From NCBI RefSeq assembly GCF_014654785.1, contig NZ_BNBD01000001.1, positions 124,001 through 188,000 on the forward strand: a DNA stretch of 64,000 bases. Reading direction: 5' to 3'. The stretch comes from Streptomyces mashuensis (lineage in GTDB: Bacteria > Actinomycetota > Actinomycetes > Streptomycetales > Streptomycetaceae). How positions within the stretch are numbered: the first letter of the stretch is position 1; each line of letters opens with the position of its first letter. The notes under the pieces were generated by a model. That model had not been told where the DNA came from, ran no database searches, and was given only the letters and a program-made list of their open reading frames with translations. The position numbers and the translations under genes were made by a program. Below, one piece after another: positions 8,638 to 18,361 of this stretch.

Positions 8638-8721
8638 ATGGCCGACGTGGCCTTCGTCGTCACCACTCTCGCGGTCTTCGCGCTGGTGGCTCTCGTCGCC
8701 AAGGGGGTGACGAGGCTGTGA
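8638..8721 (+). CDS. 27-residue single-span membrane mini-protein ahead of kdpF
   Basis: ATG 8638 with AGGAG five bases upstream, the best ribosome site of the kdp cluster start. The product is [20 protein letters not shown] followed by a basic tail (AKGVTRL): one membrane helix with positive residues at the C-terminal end. Its stop overlaps the kdpF start (GTGA), so it is translationally coupled to kdpF. It resembles KdpF in size and character but is not KdpF, which follows with the usual 29 residues. It may be an additional small Kdp subunit or assembly peptide. Automatic annotation would usually miss it. Confidence 0.75.
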   Translation: MADVAFVVTTLAVFALVALVAKGVTRL

Positions 8722-8807
8722 CCGCCGAGAACATCGTCGGCCTGGTCGTGGCCGTCTCCCTGCTGGGCTACCTGATCCTCGCCCTCGTCTTCCCGGAGAG
8801 GTTCTGA
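8718..8807 (+). CDS. kdpF: K+-transporting ATPase small subunit F
   Basis: 29 residues from GTG 8718, overlapping the preceding mini-gene by four bases. The sequence [20 protein letters not shown] followed by LALVFPERF is a single hydrophobic helix ending in the PERF tail typical of KdpF, and the length matches E. coli KdpF. KdpF stabilises the KdpABC complex. kdpA begins 8 bases after its stop. Confidence 0.92.
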   Translation: MTAENIVGLVVAVSLLGYLILALVFPERF

Positions 8808-8815
8808 CCGCCGCC

Positions 8816-10507
8816 ATGAGCCCCGTCCTCTCCGGAATCCTCCAGCTCGTCGCGGTCGTCGCGGCGCTCGCCCTGGTGTACCGCCCGCTCGGCGACCACA
8901 TGGCGAGGGTCTACGGCTCCCGCAAGCACCTGCGCGCCGAGAAGTGGATCTACCGCCTCATAGGCGCCGACCCCGACGCCGAGATGCGCTGGCCCGCCTA
9001 TCTGCGCGGCGTCCTCGCGTTCTCCGCCGCCGGCGTGCTCTTCCTGTACCTGCTCCAGCGCGTCCAGGGCGCCCTGCCGAAGTCCCTCTCGCTCGGCTTC
9101 ACCGCCATCAGCCCCGACCAGGCGTTCAACACCGCCGCCTCGTTCGTCGCCAACACCAACTGGCAGTCGTACTCCGGCGAGCAGGCCATGGGCCACGCCG
9201 TGCAGACGCTGGGCCTGGCGGTGCAGAACTTCGTGTCCGCCGCCGTCGGCATGGCCGTCGCCGTCGCCCTGGTCCGCGGCTTCGCCCGGTCCCGCACCGG
9301 CGAACTGGGCAACTTCTGGACCGACCTGGTGCGCGGCACCGTCCGCATCCTCCTGCCGCTGTCCGTCGTCGGCGCCCTGGTCCTGGTGGCCTGCGGCGCG
9401 ATCCAGAACTTCGCCGGCATTCACGACATCGGGCAGCTGGCCGGCGGCACCCAGCAGGTGAACGGCGGCGCGGTGGCCTCGCAGGAGGTCATCAAGGAGC
9501 TCGGCACCAACGGCGGCGGCTACTTCAACGCCAACTCCGCCCACCCGTTCGAGAACCCGAACGCCTTCACCAACCTCTTCGAGATCTTCCTGATCCTCGT
9601 CATCCCCTTCGCGCTGACCCGCACCTTCGGCCGCATGGTCGGCAACGTCAAGCAGGGCTACGCGATCCTCGCCGCCATGGGCGTCATCTGGCTCGGCTTC
9701 ACCGCGCTGATGATGTGGACGGAGTACGCGCACCACGGCGCCGCGCTCCAGGCCGCCGGCGGCGCGATGGAGGGCAAGGAGCAGCGCTTCGGCGTGGGTG
9801 CCTCGGCCGTCTTCGCCACGACCACGACGCTCACCTCGACCGGCGCGGTGGACTCGTTCCACTCCTCGTACACCGGTCTGGGCGGCGGCCTGACGCTGCT
9901 GAGCATGATGCTCGGCGAGATCGCGCCGGGCGGCGTCGGCTCCGGCCTGTACGGCATGCTCGTGATGGCGGTCATCGCCGTCTTCATCGCGGGCCTGATG
10001 GTCGGCCGCACGCCCGAGTACCTCGGCAAGAAGATCGGTACCCGCGAGATCAAGCTCGCCGCCTGCTACATCCTCGTCACGCCGACGCTGGTGCTGGGCT
10101 TCACCGCCCTGTCCATGGCGCTGTCCGGCCCGCCGCAGTCGATCCTCAACGCCGCCGGCAACTCCGTGCACGACAGCGGCGCCCACGGCTTCTCCGAGGT
10201 GCTGTACGCCTTCACCTCCGGCGCCAACAACAACGGCTCCGCGTTCGCCGGACTGAACGCCAATACGCCCTGGTACAACACCACGATCGGCCTGGCCATG
10301 CTGCTCGGCCGCTTCCTGCCGATGGTCTTCGTCCTGGCGCTGGCCGGCTCGCTCGCCGAGCAGCAGCCCGTGCCCGGGACCGCGGGCACCCTGCGCACCG
10401 AGAAGCCGCTCTTCGCGGGCCTGCTCGTCGGCGCGATCATCGTCATCACCGGCTTGACCTACTTCCCGGCCCTGGCCCTTGGCCCGATGGCGGAGGGACT
10501 CTCATGA
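8816..10507 (+). CDS. kdpA: K+-transporting ATPase subunit A, ion channel-like
   Basis: 563 residues from ATG 8816. KdpA is the potassium-binding, channel-like subunit of the high-affinity KdpFABC pump, with about ten membrane helices. Filter and pore motifs are visible: [20 protein letters not shown] early, [19 protein letters not shown] in the middle, [19 protein letters not shown], and [13 protein letters not shown] near the C-terminus. Length is normal for the family. The stop overlaps the kdpB ATG by four bases, so the two are translationally coupled. Expression is expected to depend on the KdpDE pair encoded about 2 kb downstream. Confidence 0.97.
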   Translation: MSPVLSGILQLVAVVAALALVYRPLGDHMARVYGSRKHLRAEKWIYRLIGADPDAEMRWPAYLRGVLAFSAAGVLFLYLLQRVQGALPKSLSLGFTAISPDQAFNTAASFVANTNWQSYSGEQAMGHAVQTLGLAVQNFVSAAVGMAVAVALVRGFARSRTGELGNFWTDLVRGTVRILLPLSVVGALVLVACGAIQNFAGIHDIGQLAGGTQQVNGGAVASQEVIKELGTNGGGYFNANSAHPFENPNAFTNLFEIFLILVIPFALTRTFGRMVGNVKQGYAILAAMGVIWLGFTALMMWTEYAHHGAALQAAGGAMEGKEQRFGVGASAVFATTTTLTSTGAVDSFHSSYTGLGGGLTLLSMMLGEIAPGGVGSGLYGMLVMAVIAVFIAGLMVGRTPEYLGKKIGTREIKLAACYILVTPTLVLGFTALSMALSGPPQSILNAAGNSVHDSGAHGFSEVLYAFTSGANNNGSAFAGLNANTPWYNTTIGLAMLLGRFLPMVFVLALAGSLAEQQPVPGTAGTLRTEKPLFAGLLVGAIIVITGLTYFPALALGPMAEGLS

Positions 10508-12618
10508 GCACGACCACCCCTGTCCGTACCGCCTCCGAGGACTCCGGCGACACCGCCGGGCACGGCGGCGGGCACGAGCCCGGCCGGGTCTCCGGCGGCC
10601 TGTTCGACCCCGCGCAGCTGGTCAAGTCGCTGCCGGACGCGTTCCGCAAGCTCGACCCGCGGGTGATGGTCAAGTCCCCGGTGATGTTCGTGGTCGAGGT
10701 GGGCTCGGTGATCACCACCGGGCTGGCCGTCGCCCACCCCGGCGACTGGTTCGGCTGGGCCATCACGGTGTGGCTGTGGCTGACCGTCGTCTTCGCCAAC
10801 CTCGCCGAGGCCGTCGCCGAGGGCCGCGGCAAGGCCCAGGCCGACACGCTGCGCAAGGCCAAGACCGACACCGTGGCCCGCCGGCTGACCGGTGACGGCT
10901 CCGAGGAGTCCGTGCCCGGCACCGACCTGCGCGTCGGCGACCTCGTCGTGTGCGAGGCCGGTGACGTCATCCCCGGCGACGGCGACGTCGTCGAGGGGGT
11001 GGCCTCCGTCGACGAGTCGGCCATCACGGGCGAGTCGGCGCCGGTCATCCGCGAGTCCGGCGGCGACCGCAGCGCCGTCACCGGCGGCACCAAGGTGCTC
11101 TCCGACCGCATCGTCATCAAGATCACGACGAAGCCCGGCGAGACCTTCATCGACCGCATGATCAACCTGGTCGAGGGCGCCGCCCGGCAGAAGACGCCCA
11201 ACGAGATCGCCCTCAACATCCTGCTGGCCTCGCTCACCATCGTCTTCCTGCTGGCCGTCGTCACGCTCCAGCCCTTCGCCGTGTACGCGAAGGCCGAGCA
11301 GACGATGATCGTGCTGGCCGCGCTGCTGGTCTGCCTCATCCCGACCACCATCGGCGCGCTGCTGTCCGCGATCGGCATCGCCGGCATGGACCGGCTCGTC
11401 CAGCGCAACGTGCTCGCCATGTCGGGCCGCGCGGTCGAGGCCGCCGGCGACGTCTCCACGCTGCTGCTCGACAAGACCGGCACCATCACCTACGGCAACC
11501 GCCGCGCCGCCGAGTTCGTGCCCGTCAAGGGCACCACGGCCGCCGAGGTCGCCGACGCCGCCCAGCTCTCCTCGCTCGCCGACGAGACGCCCGAGGGCCG
11601 CTCGGTCGTCGTCCTGGCCAAGGAGAAGTACGGCCTGCGCGAGCGCCACCAGGGCGAGCTCGTGGGCGCCGAGTGGGTGCCCTTCACCGCCCAGACCCGC
11701 ATGTCGGGCGTGGACGTGGACGGGCGCAAGGTCCGCAAGGGCGCGACCGGTTCGGTCGTCGCCTGGGTGCGGGAGCAGGGCGGCACCGTCCCGGACGACG
11801 CGCAGCGGCTCACCGACGAGATCTCGCAGGCCGGCGGCACGCCGCTGCTCGTCGCGGTCGAGGACGCGCAGGGCGCCCGGGTCCTGGGCGTCATCCACCT
11901 CAAGGACGTCGTCAAGGAGGGCATGCGCGAGCGGTTCGACGAACTGCGCGCCATGGGCATCAAGACCGTCATGATCACGGGTGACAACCCGCTGACGGCC
12001 AAGGCCATCGCCGAGGAGGCCGGCGTCGACGACTTCCTCGCCGAGGCCACCCCCGAGGACAAGATGGCCCTCATCAAGCGCGAGCAGGCCGGCGGCAAGC
12101 TCGTGGCGATGACGGGCGACGGCACCAACGACGCGCCCGCCCTGGCCCAGGCCGACGTGGGCGTGGCCATGAACACCGGCACCTCCGCCGCCAAGGAGGC
12201 CGGGAACATGGTCGACCTGGACTCCGACCCGACCAAGCTCATCGAGATCGTGGAGATCGGCAAGCAGCTGCTCATCACGCGCGGCGCGCTGACGACCTTC
12301 TCCATCGCCAACGACGTCGCCAAGTACTTCGCCATCATCCCGGCCATGTTCGCGGTGGCCTACCCGGGCCTGGACAAGCTCAACATCATGGGCCTGGCCT
12401 CGCCGCAGTCGGCGATCCTCTCGGCCGTGATCTTCAACGCGCTGATCATCATCGCGCTCGTGCCGCTCGCCCTGAAGGGCGTGCGCTACCGCCCGATGAG
12501 CGCCGACGCCATGCTCCGCCGCAACCTCGGCATCTACGGACTCGGCGGCCTGATCGCCCCGTTCATCGGCATCAAGCTCATCGACCTGCTCCTCTCCCTC
12601 ATCCCTGGCATCGGGTGA
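10504..12618 (+). CDS. kdpB: K+-transporting P-type ATPase subunit B
   Basis: 704 residues from ATG 10504. This is the ATP-hydrolysing subunit. The phosphorylation site is D323 in [13 protein letters not shown]; also present are the TGESAPV actuator loop, the KGATGSV nucleotide-binding lysine region, [10 protein letters not shown], and the hinge [20 protein letters not shown]. Helices flank these, and the intramembrane [16 protein letters not shown] carries the proline characteristic of class IA pumps. An extra ~30-residue polar N-terminus ([19 protein letters not shown]) precedes the conserved start. No truncation is seen. kdpC follows after 7 bases. Confidence 0.97.
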   Translation: MSTTTPVRTASEDSGDTAGHGGGHEPGRVSGGLFDPAQLVKSLPDAFRKLDPRVMVKSPVMFVVEVGSVITTGLAVAHPGDWFGWAITVWLWLTVVFANLAEAVAEGRGKAQADTLRKAKTDTVARRLTGDGSEESVPGTDLRVGDLVVCEAGDVIPGDGDVVEGVASVDESAITGESAPVIRESGGDRSAVTGGTKVLSDRIVIKITTKPGETFIDRMINLVEGAARQKTPNEIALNILLASLTIVFLLAVVTLQPFAVYAKAEQTMIVLAALLVCLIPTTIGALLSAIGIAGMDRLVQRNVLAMSGRAVEAAGDVSTLLLDKTGTITYGNRRAAEFVPVKGTTAAEVADAAQLSSLADETPEGRSVVVLAKEKYGLRERHQGELVGAEWVPFTAQTRMSGVDVDGRKVRKGATGSVVAWVREQGGTVPDDAQRLTDEISQAGGTPLLVAVEDAQGARVLGVIHLKDVVKEGMRERFDELRAMGIKTVMITGDNPLTAKAIAEEAGVDDFLAEATPEDKMALIKREQAGGKLVAMTGDGTNDAPALAQADVGVAMNTGTSAAKEAGNMVDLDSDPTKLIEIVEIGKQLLITRGALTTFSIANDVAKYFAIIPAMFAVAYPGLDKLNIMGLASPQSAILSAVIFNALIIIALVPLALKGVRYRPMSADAMLRRNLGIYGLGGLIAPFIGIKLIDLLLSLIPGIG

Positions 12619-12625
12619 CGTCACC

Positions 12626-13276
12626 ATGAACAACTCGGCAACCAACACGATCCGCCTGCTGGCGGCCGGGCTCCGCGCCCTGCTCGTCCTCACGGTGGTC
12701 TGCGGGGTGGTCTACCCGCTCGTCGTCACCGGCATCGCCCAGGCCGCCTTCCACGACAAGGCCAACGGGTCGGAGCTGACCTCCGGCGGGAAGTCCGTGG
12801 GCTCCGCACTGCTGGGCCAGACCTACACGCTGGAGCAGAAGGACAAGGACGGCAACCCGCTGCCCGACCCGGAGTACTTCCAGCCGCGCCCCTCGGCCGC
12901 CGGTGCCAACACCGAGAACACGCAGTACAAGCTGCTGGTCTCCGGCGCCTCCAACCTGGCCGCCGACTCCAGGGTGCTGCTGGAGAGCGTGGAGAAGCGG
13001 CGCGCGGACGTCGCCGCGTTCAACGGCGTGCCGGCCTCCTCGGTGCCGGTGGACGCCCTCACGGCGTCCGCGTCGGGCGTCGACCCCGACATCTCGCCGG
13101 CCTACGCCCGCCTCCAGGCGGACCGCGTCGCCAAGGCCAACGGCCTGCCGCGGGACAAGGTCCGCGCGCTGGTCGAGGACCATGTCGAGGGCCGTCAGCT
13201 GGGTTTCATGGGCGAGGAGCACGTCAACGTCCTGAAGCTGAACGTGGCGCTGCGTGAACTGGCGGGCCGCGCCTGA
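12626..13276 (+). CDS. kdpC: K+-transporting ATPase subunit C
   Basis: 216 residues from ATG 12626. One N-terminal membrane helix (~residues 10-35, LLAAGLRALLVLTVVCGVVY) is followed by an extracytoplasmic domain with the family motifs SVGSALLGQTY, YFQPRPSAA, VPVDALTASASGVDPDISP and GEEHVNVLKLN. KdpC is the chaperone-like subunit that assists potassium delivery to KdpA. It is last in the operon and is followed by a hairpin. Confidence 0.96.
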   Translation: MNNSATNTIRLLAAGLRALLVLTVVCGVVYPLVVTGIAQAAFHDKANGSELTSGGKSVGSALLGQTYTLEQKDKDGNPLPDPEYFQPRPSAAGANTENTQYKLLVSGASNLAADSRVLLESVEKRRADVAAFNGVPASSVPVDALTASASGVDPDISPAYARLQADRVAKANGLPRDKVRALVEDHVEGRQLGFMGEEHVNVLKLNVALRELAGRA

Positions 13277-13289
13277 CCGTTGTACCCGT

Positions 13290-13333
13290 ACGGGGTGGTG
13301 CCGCCGGTGATGCGCCGGCGGGCACCACCCCGT
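13290..13333. terminator. Terminator between kdpC and the convergent tetR gene
   Basis: ACGGGGTGGTGCC plus GCCGG (from 13290) pairs with CCGGC and GGCACCACCCCGT (to 13333), with one bulged G and a short loop. Suitable for both converging transcripts. Confidence 0.8.
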
Positions 13334-13368
13334 CGGCGTACCGCGGCCCGGCTCAGCTGCCGCCCGGC

Positions 13369-13971
13369 TCAGGTGCCGTCGGGGGCGAGGGAGCGCCAGA
13401 TGCGTTCCGGGAGCAGGCGCATCGCCCGGTCCAGGTCGAAGTCGTGCGCGCCGGACAGGTGGCGGCGCGCGGCCTCGGCGACCGGGCCCATGATGAGGGT
13501 CTCCACCAGGGAGGCGGGCAGGGGCGCGATCTCGCCGCGCTCGGCGTACTCCCGCAGGCGGCCGGTGAGCGGCGCCAGCTTGTCGAGCTTGGCCGAGTGG
13601 ACCTGCGCGGCGTGCGCGGCCAGGTAGCCGGAGTACGCGGAGGCGTGCAGGAAGAGTGCGGCGTCCCGGTGCTCCTCGGTGAAGCGCAGATAGGCGCGGA
13701 CCATGGCCTGCACGCCGGTGCGCGCGGTCCGGGTGCGCCGCACGGCGTCGGCCATCGCGTCGAACAGCCGGTCCATGCAGCGGGTGTAGAGCGCCGCGGC
13801 CAGCCCGTCGAAGCTGCCGAAGTGGTGGTAGAGACTGCCGAGACTCACGCCGCCGGCCGCCGTGACGGCGTTGACGGTGAAGCCCTGTTGGCCTGCCGAG
13901 GCGTACACCTTCAGCGCGGTCGTGAGGAGGTGTTCGGCCGTCGCCTCGCCGCGCGGTTGTTTGGGAGTCAT
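13369..13971 (-). CDS. TetR-family transcriptional regulator
   Basis: 200 residues from ATG 13971 (MTPKQPRGEATAEHLLTTAL). The N-terminal helix-turn-helix is clear at about residues 30-60 (GFTVNAVTAAGGVSLGSLYH, HFGSFDGLAAALY), and a helical ligand-binding and dimer domain follows (FTEEHRDAALFLHASAYSGY, LVETLIMGPVAEAARRHL). The ligand is unknown. It sits between kdpC and an AAC(2')-like gene and is transcribed in the same direction as the latter, though 184 bases separate them. A perfect 12-base palindrome 38 bases upstream of its start could be its operator. Confidence 0.85.
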   Translation of the reverse strand: MTPKQPRGEATAEHLLTTALKVYASAGQQGFTVNAVTAAGGVSLGSLYHHFGSFDGLAAALYTRCMDRLFDAMADAVRRTRTARTGVQAMVRAYLRFTEEHRDAALFLHASAYSGYLAAHAAQVHSAKLDKLAPLTGRLREYAERGEIAPLPASLVETLIMGPVAEAARRHLSGAHDFDLDRAMRLLPERIWRSLAPDGT

Positions 13972-14008
13972 CGCCGAAAGCGTACTGCCGACAGCGTATC
14001 TGGAACTT

Positions 14009-14020
14009 TTTTCTAGAAAA
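14009..14020. promoter_or_regulatory. Perfect palindrome upstream of tetR
   Basis: TTTTCTAGAAAA (14009-14020) is strikingly AT-rich for this genome and lies 38 bases upstream of the tetR start codon, where an autoregulatory operator would sit. Confidence 0.45.
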
Positions 14021-14155
14021 CCGCTCGAGGAAATACGCCGCGTCGTCCACACTCGTGTCCAGCGGCGGGCGTGGGCCGCCAGGACCGGACGGGGGTCGGT
14101 CCCGGCCTGCCCGCGCGCCGCCCCTCACGGGCCCGGGACGTCACGGGGGCGTACG

Positions 14156-14695
14156 TCACCAGACGTCGCCGGGCCGCCAGTCGCAGACGAGCTCGCCGTC
14201 GAGGTCCAGGGGCGTGCCGTGCAGCGGGAAGACGTAGAGGAAGCCGTCCTCGTCCGGGGTGCGCTCGATGCCCGTGGGGGCCAGCACGCCGGAGGGGCCG
14301 CGCCACAGCCGCCAGCCGCGGCCCTCGTACAGCGGCACCGCCTCGTCCGCGGCGCCGAGCGCGCCGAGTTGGTAGCCGCCGCGGCGCAGCGCGCCCTCCA
14401 GGGCGGCCATCACGGCGGAGCCATGGCCCGCGCGGCGCCGGTCCGCCCGTACGGCCACGCCCTCGACGTACCCCGTGCGCAGTGGGTGGCCCCCGTGCAG
14501 CAGGCGGCGCTGCACCAGCGAGCCGTGCGCTATGAGCTCGGTGCCGTCGAGGACCAGGGCGTGCAGGCCGCCGATGGTGTGGTCCCAGTCCTCGTCGGTG
14601 AACTCGCCGTCGAAGGCGTCGTCGAGGAGGGCGCGCAGGGCGGCCAGTTCGGCGGGGGAGAGGGCGGACGTGTGGGCGAGGCGGAGGTCCGTCAT
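14156..14695 (-). CDS. Aminoglycoside 2'-N-acetyltransferase (AAC(2')-I) homologue, GNAT fold
   Basis: 179 residues from ATG 14695, close to the 181 of mycobacterial AAC(2')-Ic. Resemblance runs along the whole chain as I recall that family: DAFDGEFTDEDWDHTIGGLH, LIAHGSLVQRRLL, RTGYVEGVAVRADRR (acetyl-CoA-binding strand and loop), YQLGALGAADEAVPLYEGRG, VLAPTG.ERTPDEDG and the C-terminal LVCDWRPGDVW. Known members acetylate the 2'-amino group of gentamicin and tobramycin, but in mycobacteria the gene is intrinsic and may serve cell-envelope metabolism, so resistance cannot be assumed. No neighbour suggests an antibiotic cluster. It is divergent from kdpD. Confidence 0.85.
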   Translation of the reverse strand: MTDLRLAHTSALSPAELAALRALLDDAFDGEFTDEDWDHTIGGLHALVLDGTELIAHGSLVQRRLLHGGHPLRTGYVEGVAVRADRRRAGHGSAVMAALEGALRRGGYQLGALGAADEAVPLYEGRGWRLWRGPSGVLAPTGIERTPDEDGFLYVFPLHGTPLDLDGELVCDWRPGDVW

Positions 14696-14946
14696 GCGGC
14701 CATCCTCGTCCCCGGCCGCCCGGCGCTCAAGGCCGCAGGTCACCGCGTGTGCGGGCAGCGGGGTCCGGACGGGTGCGGGGCGGGGCGCGCACGGCGTCAG
14801 AGCTGCGTCAATACCCGCCGTTCACCAGCCCGGTGTCCGTAATGTCCGCATCCTGCGACGTAAGGTCGTGCCGTGCGGCAGTGCGCCCCCTCGGGCCCGG
14901 CAGAAACGGTCCGGGCGCGGCCGCGGCAGTGGAAGACAATGGGGCC

Positions 14947-17499
14947 ATGGGACGCGGCAACCTTCGGATCTACCTCGGCGCGGCGCCGGGCGTCGGCAAG
15001 ACCTACGCCATGCTCTCCGAGGCGCACCGCCGGGCGGAGCGCGGCACGGACGTCGTCGTGGGCTTCGTGGAGCACCACGGCCGGCCGCGCACCGAGGTGA
15101 TGCTGCACGGCCTGGAGCAGGTGTCCCGGCGCGAGCTCACCTACCGTGACTCCGCCTTCACGGAGATGGACGTCGACGCGGTCCTGGCCCGCCGCCCCGC
15201 CGTCGTCTGCGTCGACGAGCTGGCCCACACCAACGTCCCCGGCTCGCGCAACACCAAGCGCTGGCAGGACGTCGAGGAGCTGCTGCAGGCCGGCATCGAC
15301 GTGATCTCCACCGTCAACATCCAGCACCTGGAGTCGCTGGGCGACGTCGTGGAGTCGATAACGGGCGTCCGGCAGCGCGAGACCGTGCCCGACGAGGTGG
15401 TGCGCCGCGCCGGCCAGATCGAGCTGGTCGACATGTCGCCGCAGGCCCTGCGCCGCCGCATGGCGCACGGCAACATCTACCAGCCCGACAAGGTCGACGC
15501 GGCCCTCTCCAACTACTTCCGCCCCGGCAACCTCACCGCGCTGCGCGAGCTGGCGCTGCTGTGGACCGCCGACCGGGTCGACGAGTACCTGCGCCAGTAC
15601 CGCGCCGAGCACGACGTCTCCACCATCTGGCACGCCCGCGAGCGCATCGTCGTCGGCCTCACCGGCGGCCCCGAGGGCCGTACGCTCATCCGCCGCGCCG
15701 CCCGGCTGGCCGCCAAGGGCTCCGGCAGCGAGATCCTCGCCGTCTACATCGCCCGCAGCGACGGCCTCACCTCCGCCTCGCCCAAGGAGCTGGCCGTCCA
15801 GCGCACCCTGGTCGAGGACCTCGGCGGCACGTTCCACCACGTCATAGGGGACGACATCCCCGCGTCGCTGCTGGAGTTCGCGCGCGGCGTCAACGCCACG
15901 CAGATCGTGCTCGGCTCCAGCCGCCGCAAGACCTGGCAGTACGTCTTCGGGCCCGGCGTGGGCGCCACCGTCGCCCGCGACTCCGGGCCCGACCTCGACG
16001 TGCACATCGTCACGCACGAGGAGGTCGCCAAGGGCCGCGGGCTGCCCATCGCGCGCGGCGCCCGGCTGGGCCGGGGCCGGCTGCTGGCCGGCTGGCTCAC
16101 CGGCCTGATCGGCCCCGCACTGATGAGCCTGCTGCTCACGCACATCGGCCCGGACCTCGGCCTGGCCAACGACATGCTGCTGTTCCTGTCGCTGACGGTG
16201 GCGGCGGCCCTGATCGGCGGCCTGCTGCCGGCCCTGGCGTCGGCGGCGTTCGGCTCGCTGCTGCTCAACTACTACTTCGTCGAACCGGTCCACCAGTGGA
16301 CCATCACCGACTCCAAGAACATCATCGCCATCGCGATCTTCGTCTTCGTGGCGGTCTCGGTGGCCTCCGTCGTGGACCTGGCGGCCCGCCGCACCCAGCA
16401 GGCGGCCCGGCTGCGGGCCGAGTCGGAGATCCTCTCCTTCCTCGCCGGCAGCGTCCTGCGCGGCGAGGACAGCCTGGAGGCGCTGCTGGAGCGGGTCCGC
16501 GAGACCTTCGCCATGGACTCCGTCGCCCTGCTGGAGCGCTCCAGCGACGTCGACCCGTGGACCTGCGCCGGCAGCGTCACCGGCGCCGGCGGCGGGCCGC
16601 TGCTGCGGCCCGAGGACGCCGACGTCGACATGCCGGTCGGCGACAACATGGCGCTGGCCCTGTCCGGCCGCGTACTGCCCGCCGAGGACCGCCGCGTGCT
16701 CGCCGCGTTCGCCGCACAGGCCGCGGTCGTCGTCGACCGCCAGCGGCTCGTCGGCGAGGCCGAACGGGCCCGCCGCCTCGACGAGGGCAACCGCATCCGC
16801 ACCGCCCTCCTGGCCGCCGTCAGCCACGACCTGCGCACCCCGCTGGCCGGCATCAAGGCGGCGGTGACCTCCCTGCGCTCGGACGACGTGGCCTGGTCGC
16901 CGGAGGACGAGGCCGAGCTGCTGGCCGGCATCGAGGAGGGCGCCGACCGGCTGGACCACCTCGTCGGCAACCTGCTCGACATGTCCCGGCTCCAGACCGG
17001 CACCGTCACCCCGCTCATCCGCGAGATCGACCTCGACGAGGTCGTGCCGATGGCCCTGGGCGGCGTGCCCGAGGGCAGCGTCACCCTCGACGTCCCCGAG
17101 TCCCTGCCGATGGTCGCCGTCGACCCCGGCCTGCTGGAGCGCTGCGTCGCCAACGTGGTCGAGAACGCCGTGAAGTACAGCCCCGGCGACACGCCCGTCC
17201 TCGTCTCCGCCAGCGCCCTGGGCGACCGCGTCGAACTGCGCGTCGCCGACCGCGGCCCCGGCGTGCCCGACAGCGCCAAGGACCGCATCTTCGAACCCTT
17301 CCAGCGGTACGGCGACGCGCCGCGCGGCGCCGGCGTCGGCCTGGGCCTGGCCGTCGCCCGCGGCTTCGCCGAGGCCATGGGCGGCACGCTCGCCGCCGAG
17401 GACACGCCCGGCGGCGGCATGACCATGGTGCTCACGCTGCGGGCCGCGCCGGGCCGCCCGCCGGTCCGTGCCGACCTGCCGGCGCAGGTCACCTCGTGA
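14947..17499 (+). CDS. kdpD: Potassium/turgor sensor histidine kinase KdpD
   Basis: 850 residues from ATG 14947. The N-terminal KdpD domain has the Walker A motif GAAPGVGKT (K18) and Walker B-like VCVDELAH. A universal-stress-protein domain follows (~250-370), then four membrane helices (~residues 375-480), a GAF-like region, HisKA with H627 in AVSHDLRTPLAG, and the ATPase domain (NVVENAVKYS, DRGPGVPD, GVGLGLAVARG). It senses potassium limitation and phosphorylates KdpE, encoded 94 bases further on. It is separated from kdpFABC by tetR and the acetyltransferase gene. Confidence 0.96.
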   Translation: MGRGNLRIYLGAAPGVGKTYAMLSEAHRRAERGTDVVVGFVEHHGRPRTEVMLHGLEQVSRRELTYRDSAFTEMDVDAVLARRPAVVCVDELAHTNVPGSRNTKRWQDVEELLQAGIDVISTVNIQHLESLGDVVESITGVRQRETVPDEVVRRAGQIELVDMSPQALRRRMAHGNIYQPDKVDAALSNYFRPGNLTALRELALLWTADRVDEYLRQYRAEHDVSTIWHARERIVVGLTGGPEGRTLIRRAARLAAKGSGSEILAVYIARSDGLTSASPKELAVQRTLVEDLGGTFHHVIGDDIPASLLEFARGVNATQIVLGSSRRKTWQYVFGPGVGATVARDSGPDLDVHIVTHEEVAKGRGLPIARGARLGRGRLLAGWLTGLIGPALMSLLLTHIGPDLGLANDMLLFLSLTVAAALIGGLLPALASAAFGSLLLNYYFVEPVHQWTITDSKNIIAIAIFVFVAVSVASVVDLAARRTQQAARLRAESEILSFLAGSVLRGEDSLEALLERVRETFAMDSVALLERSSDVDPWTCAGSVTGAGGGPLLRPEDADVDMPVGDNMALALSGRVLPAEDRRVLAAFAAQAAVVVDRQRLVGEAERARRLDEGNRIRTALLAAVSHDLRTPLAGIKAAVTSLRSDDVAWSPEDEAELLAGIEEGADRLDHLVGNLLDMSRLQTGTVTPLIREIDLDEVVPMALGGVPEGSVTLDVPESLPMVAVDPGLLERCVANVVENAVKYSPGDTPVLVSASALGDRVELRVADRGPGVPDSAKDRIFEPFQRYGDAPRGAGVGLGLAVARGFAEAMGGTLAAEDTPGGGMTMVLTLRAAPGRPPVRADLPAQVTS

Positions 17500-17593
17500 G
17501 CCGTGCCCCGGCCCGTACCGCCGGTCAGGACCCCGCCGATCAGGACCCCGGGCCCCCAGAGGGGACCCGCACGAACAGCAGAGGTGGTTCAGC

Positions 17594-18283
17594 ATGAACC
17601 GGGTGCTCGTGGTGGACGACGAGCCGCAGATCGTCCGCGCCCTCGTGATCAACCTCAAGGCGCGGAAGTACGAGGTGGACGCCGCCCCCGACGGCGCCAC
17701 CGCGCTCCAGCTCGCCGCCGCCCGCCACCCGGACGTGGTCATCCTCGACCTGGGCCTGCCGGACATGGACGGCGTCGAGGTGATCAAGGGCCTGCGGGGC
17801 TGGACCCGGGTGCCCATCCTCGTGCTGTCCGCGCGCCAGACCTCCGACGAGAAGGTCGAGGCGCTGGACGCCGGCGCCGACGACTACGTGACGAAACCGT
17901 TCGGCATGGACGAGCTGCTGGCCCGGCTGCGGGCCGCCGTCCGCCGCGCCGAGCCCACCGGCCCCTCCGGCACCGTCGACGACGCCGTCGTCGAGACCGA
18001 CGCCTTCACCGTCGACCTCGCCGCGAAGAAGGTCAACCGGGGCGGCAAGGACGTCCGCCTCACCCCCACCGAGTGGCACCTCCTGGAGGTCCTGGTCCGC
18101 AATACGGGCCGTCTTGTCAGCCAGAAGCAGCTGCTCCAGGAGGTGTGGGGGCCCTCGTACGGCACGGAGACCAACTACCTGCGGGTCTACATGGCCCAGC
18201 TGCGCCGCAAGCTCGAACAGGACCCCTCGCACCCCCGGCACTTCATCACCGAGCCGGGGATGGGGTACCGCTTCGAGACCTGA
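17594..18283 (+). CDS. kdpE: Response regulator KdpE
   Basis: 229 residues from ATG 17594. The receiver domain has the acidic pair in VVDDE, phospho-acceptor D52 in VILDLGLPD, S in LVLSAR and K in VTKPF. The C-terminal winged helix (LTPTEWHLLEVLV, NYLRVYMAQLRRKLEQD, EPGMGYRFE) is OmpR/PhoB type. It activates kdp transcription when phosphorylated by KdpD. The upstream AGAGGTGG is a fair ribosome site. In Streptomyces the target should be the region at about 8500-8630. Confidence 0.95.
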   Translation: MNRVLVVDDEPQIVRALVINLKARKYEVDAAPDGATALQLAAARHPDVVILDLGLPDMDGVEVIKGLRGWTRVPILVLSARQTSDEKVEALDAGADDYVTKPFGMDELLARLRAAVRRAEPTGPSGTVDDAVVETDAFTVDLAAKKVNRGGKDVRLTPTEWHLLEVLVRNTGRLVSQKQLLQEVWGPSYGTETNYLRVYMAQLRRKLEQDPSHPRHFITEPGMGYRFET

Positions 18284-18361
18284 GTTCCCGGGGCTCCGCG
18301 GGCCCTCGGGGGCGGCGCCGGAGCGCCCGTACGGCGTGTGCTGCCCCGGTAGGCTGGGGGT

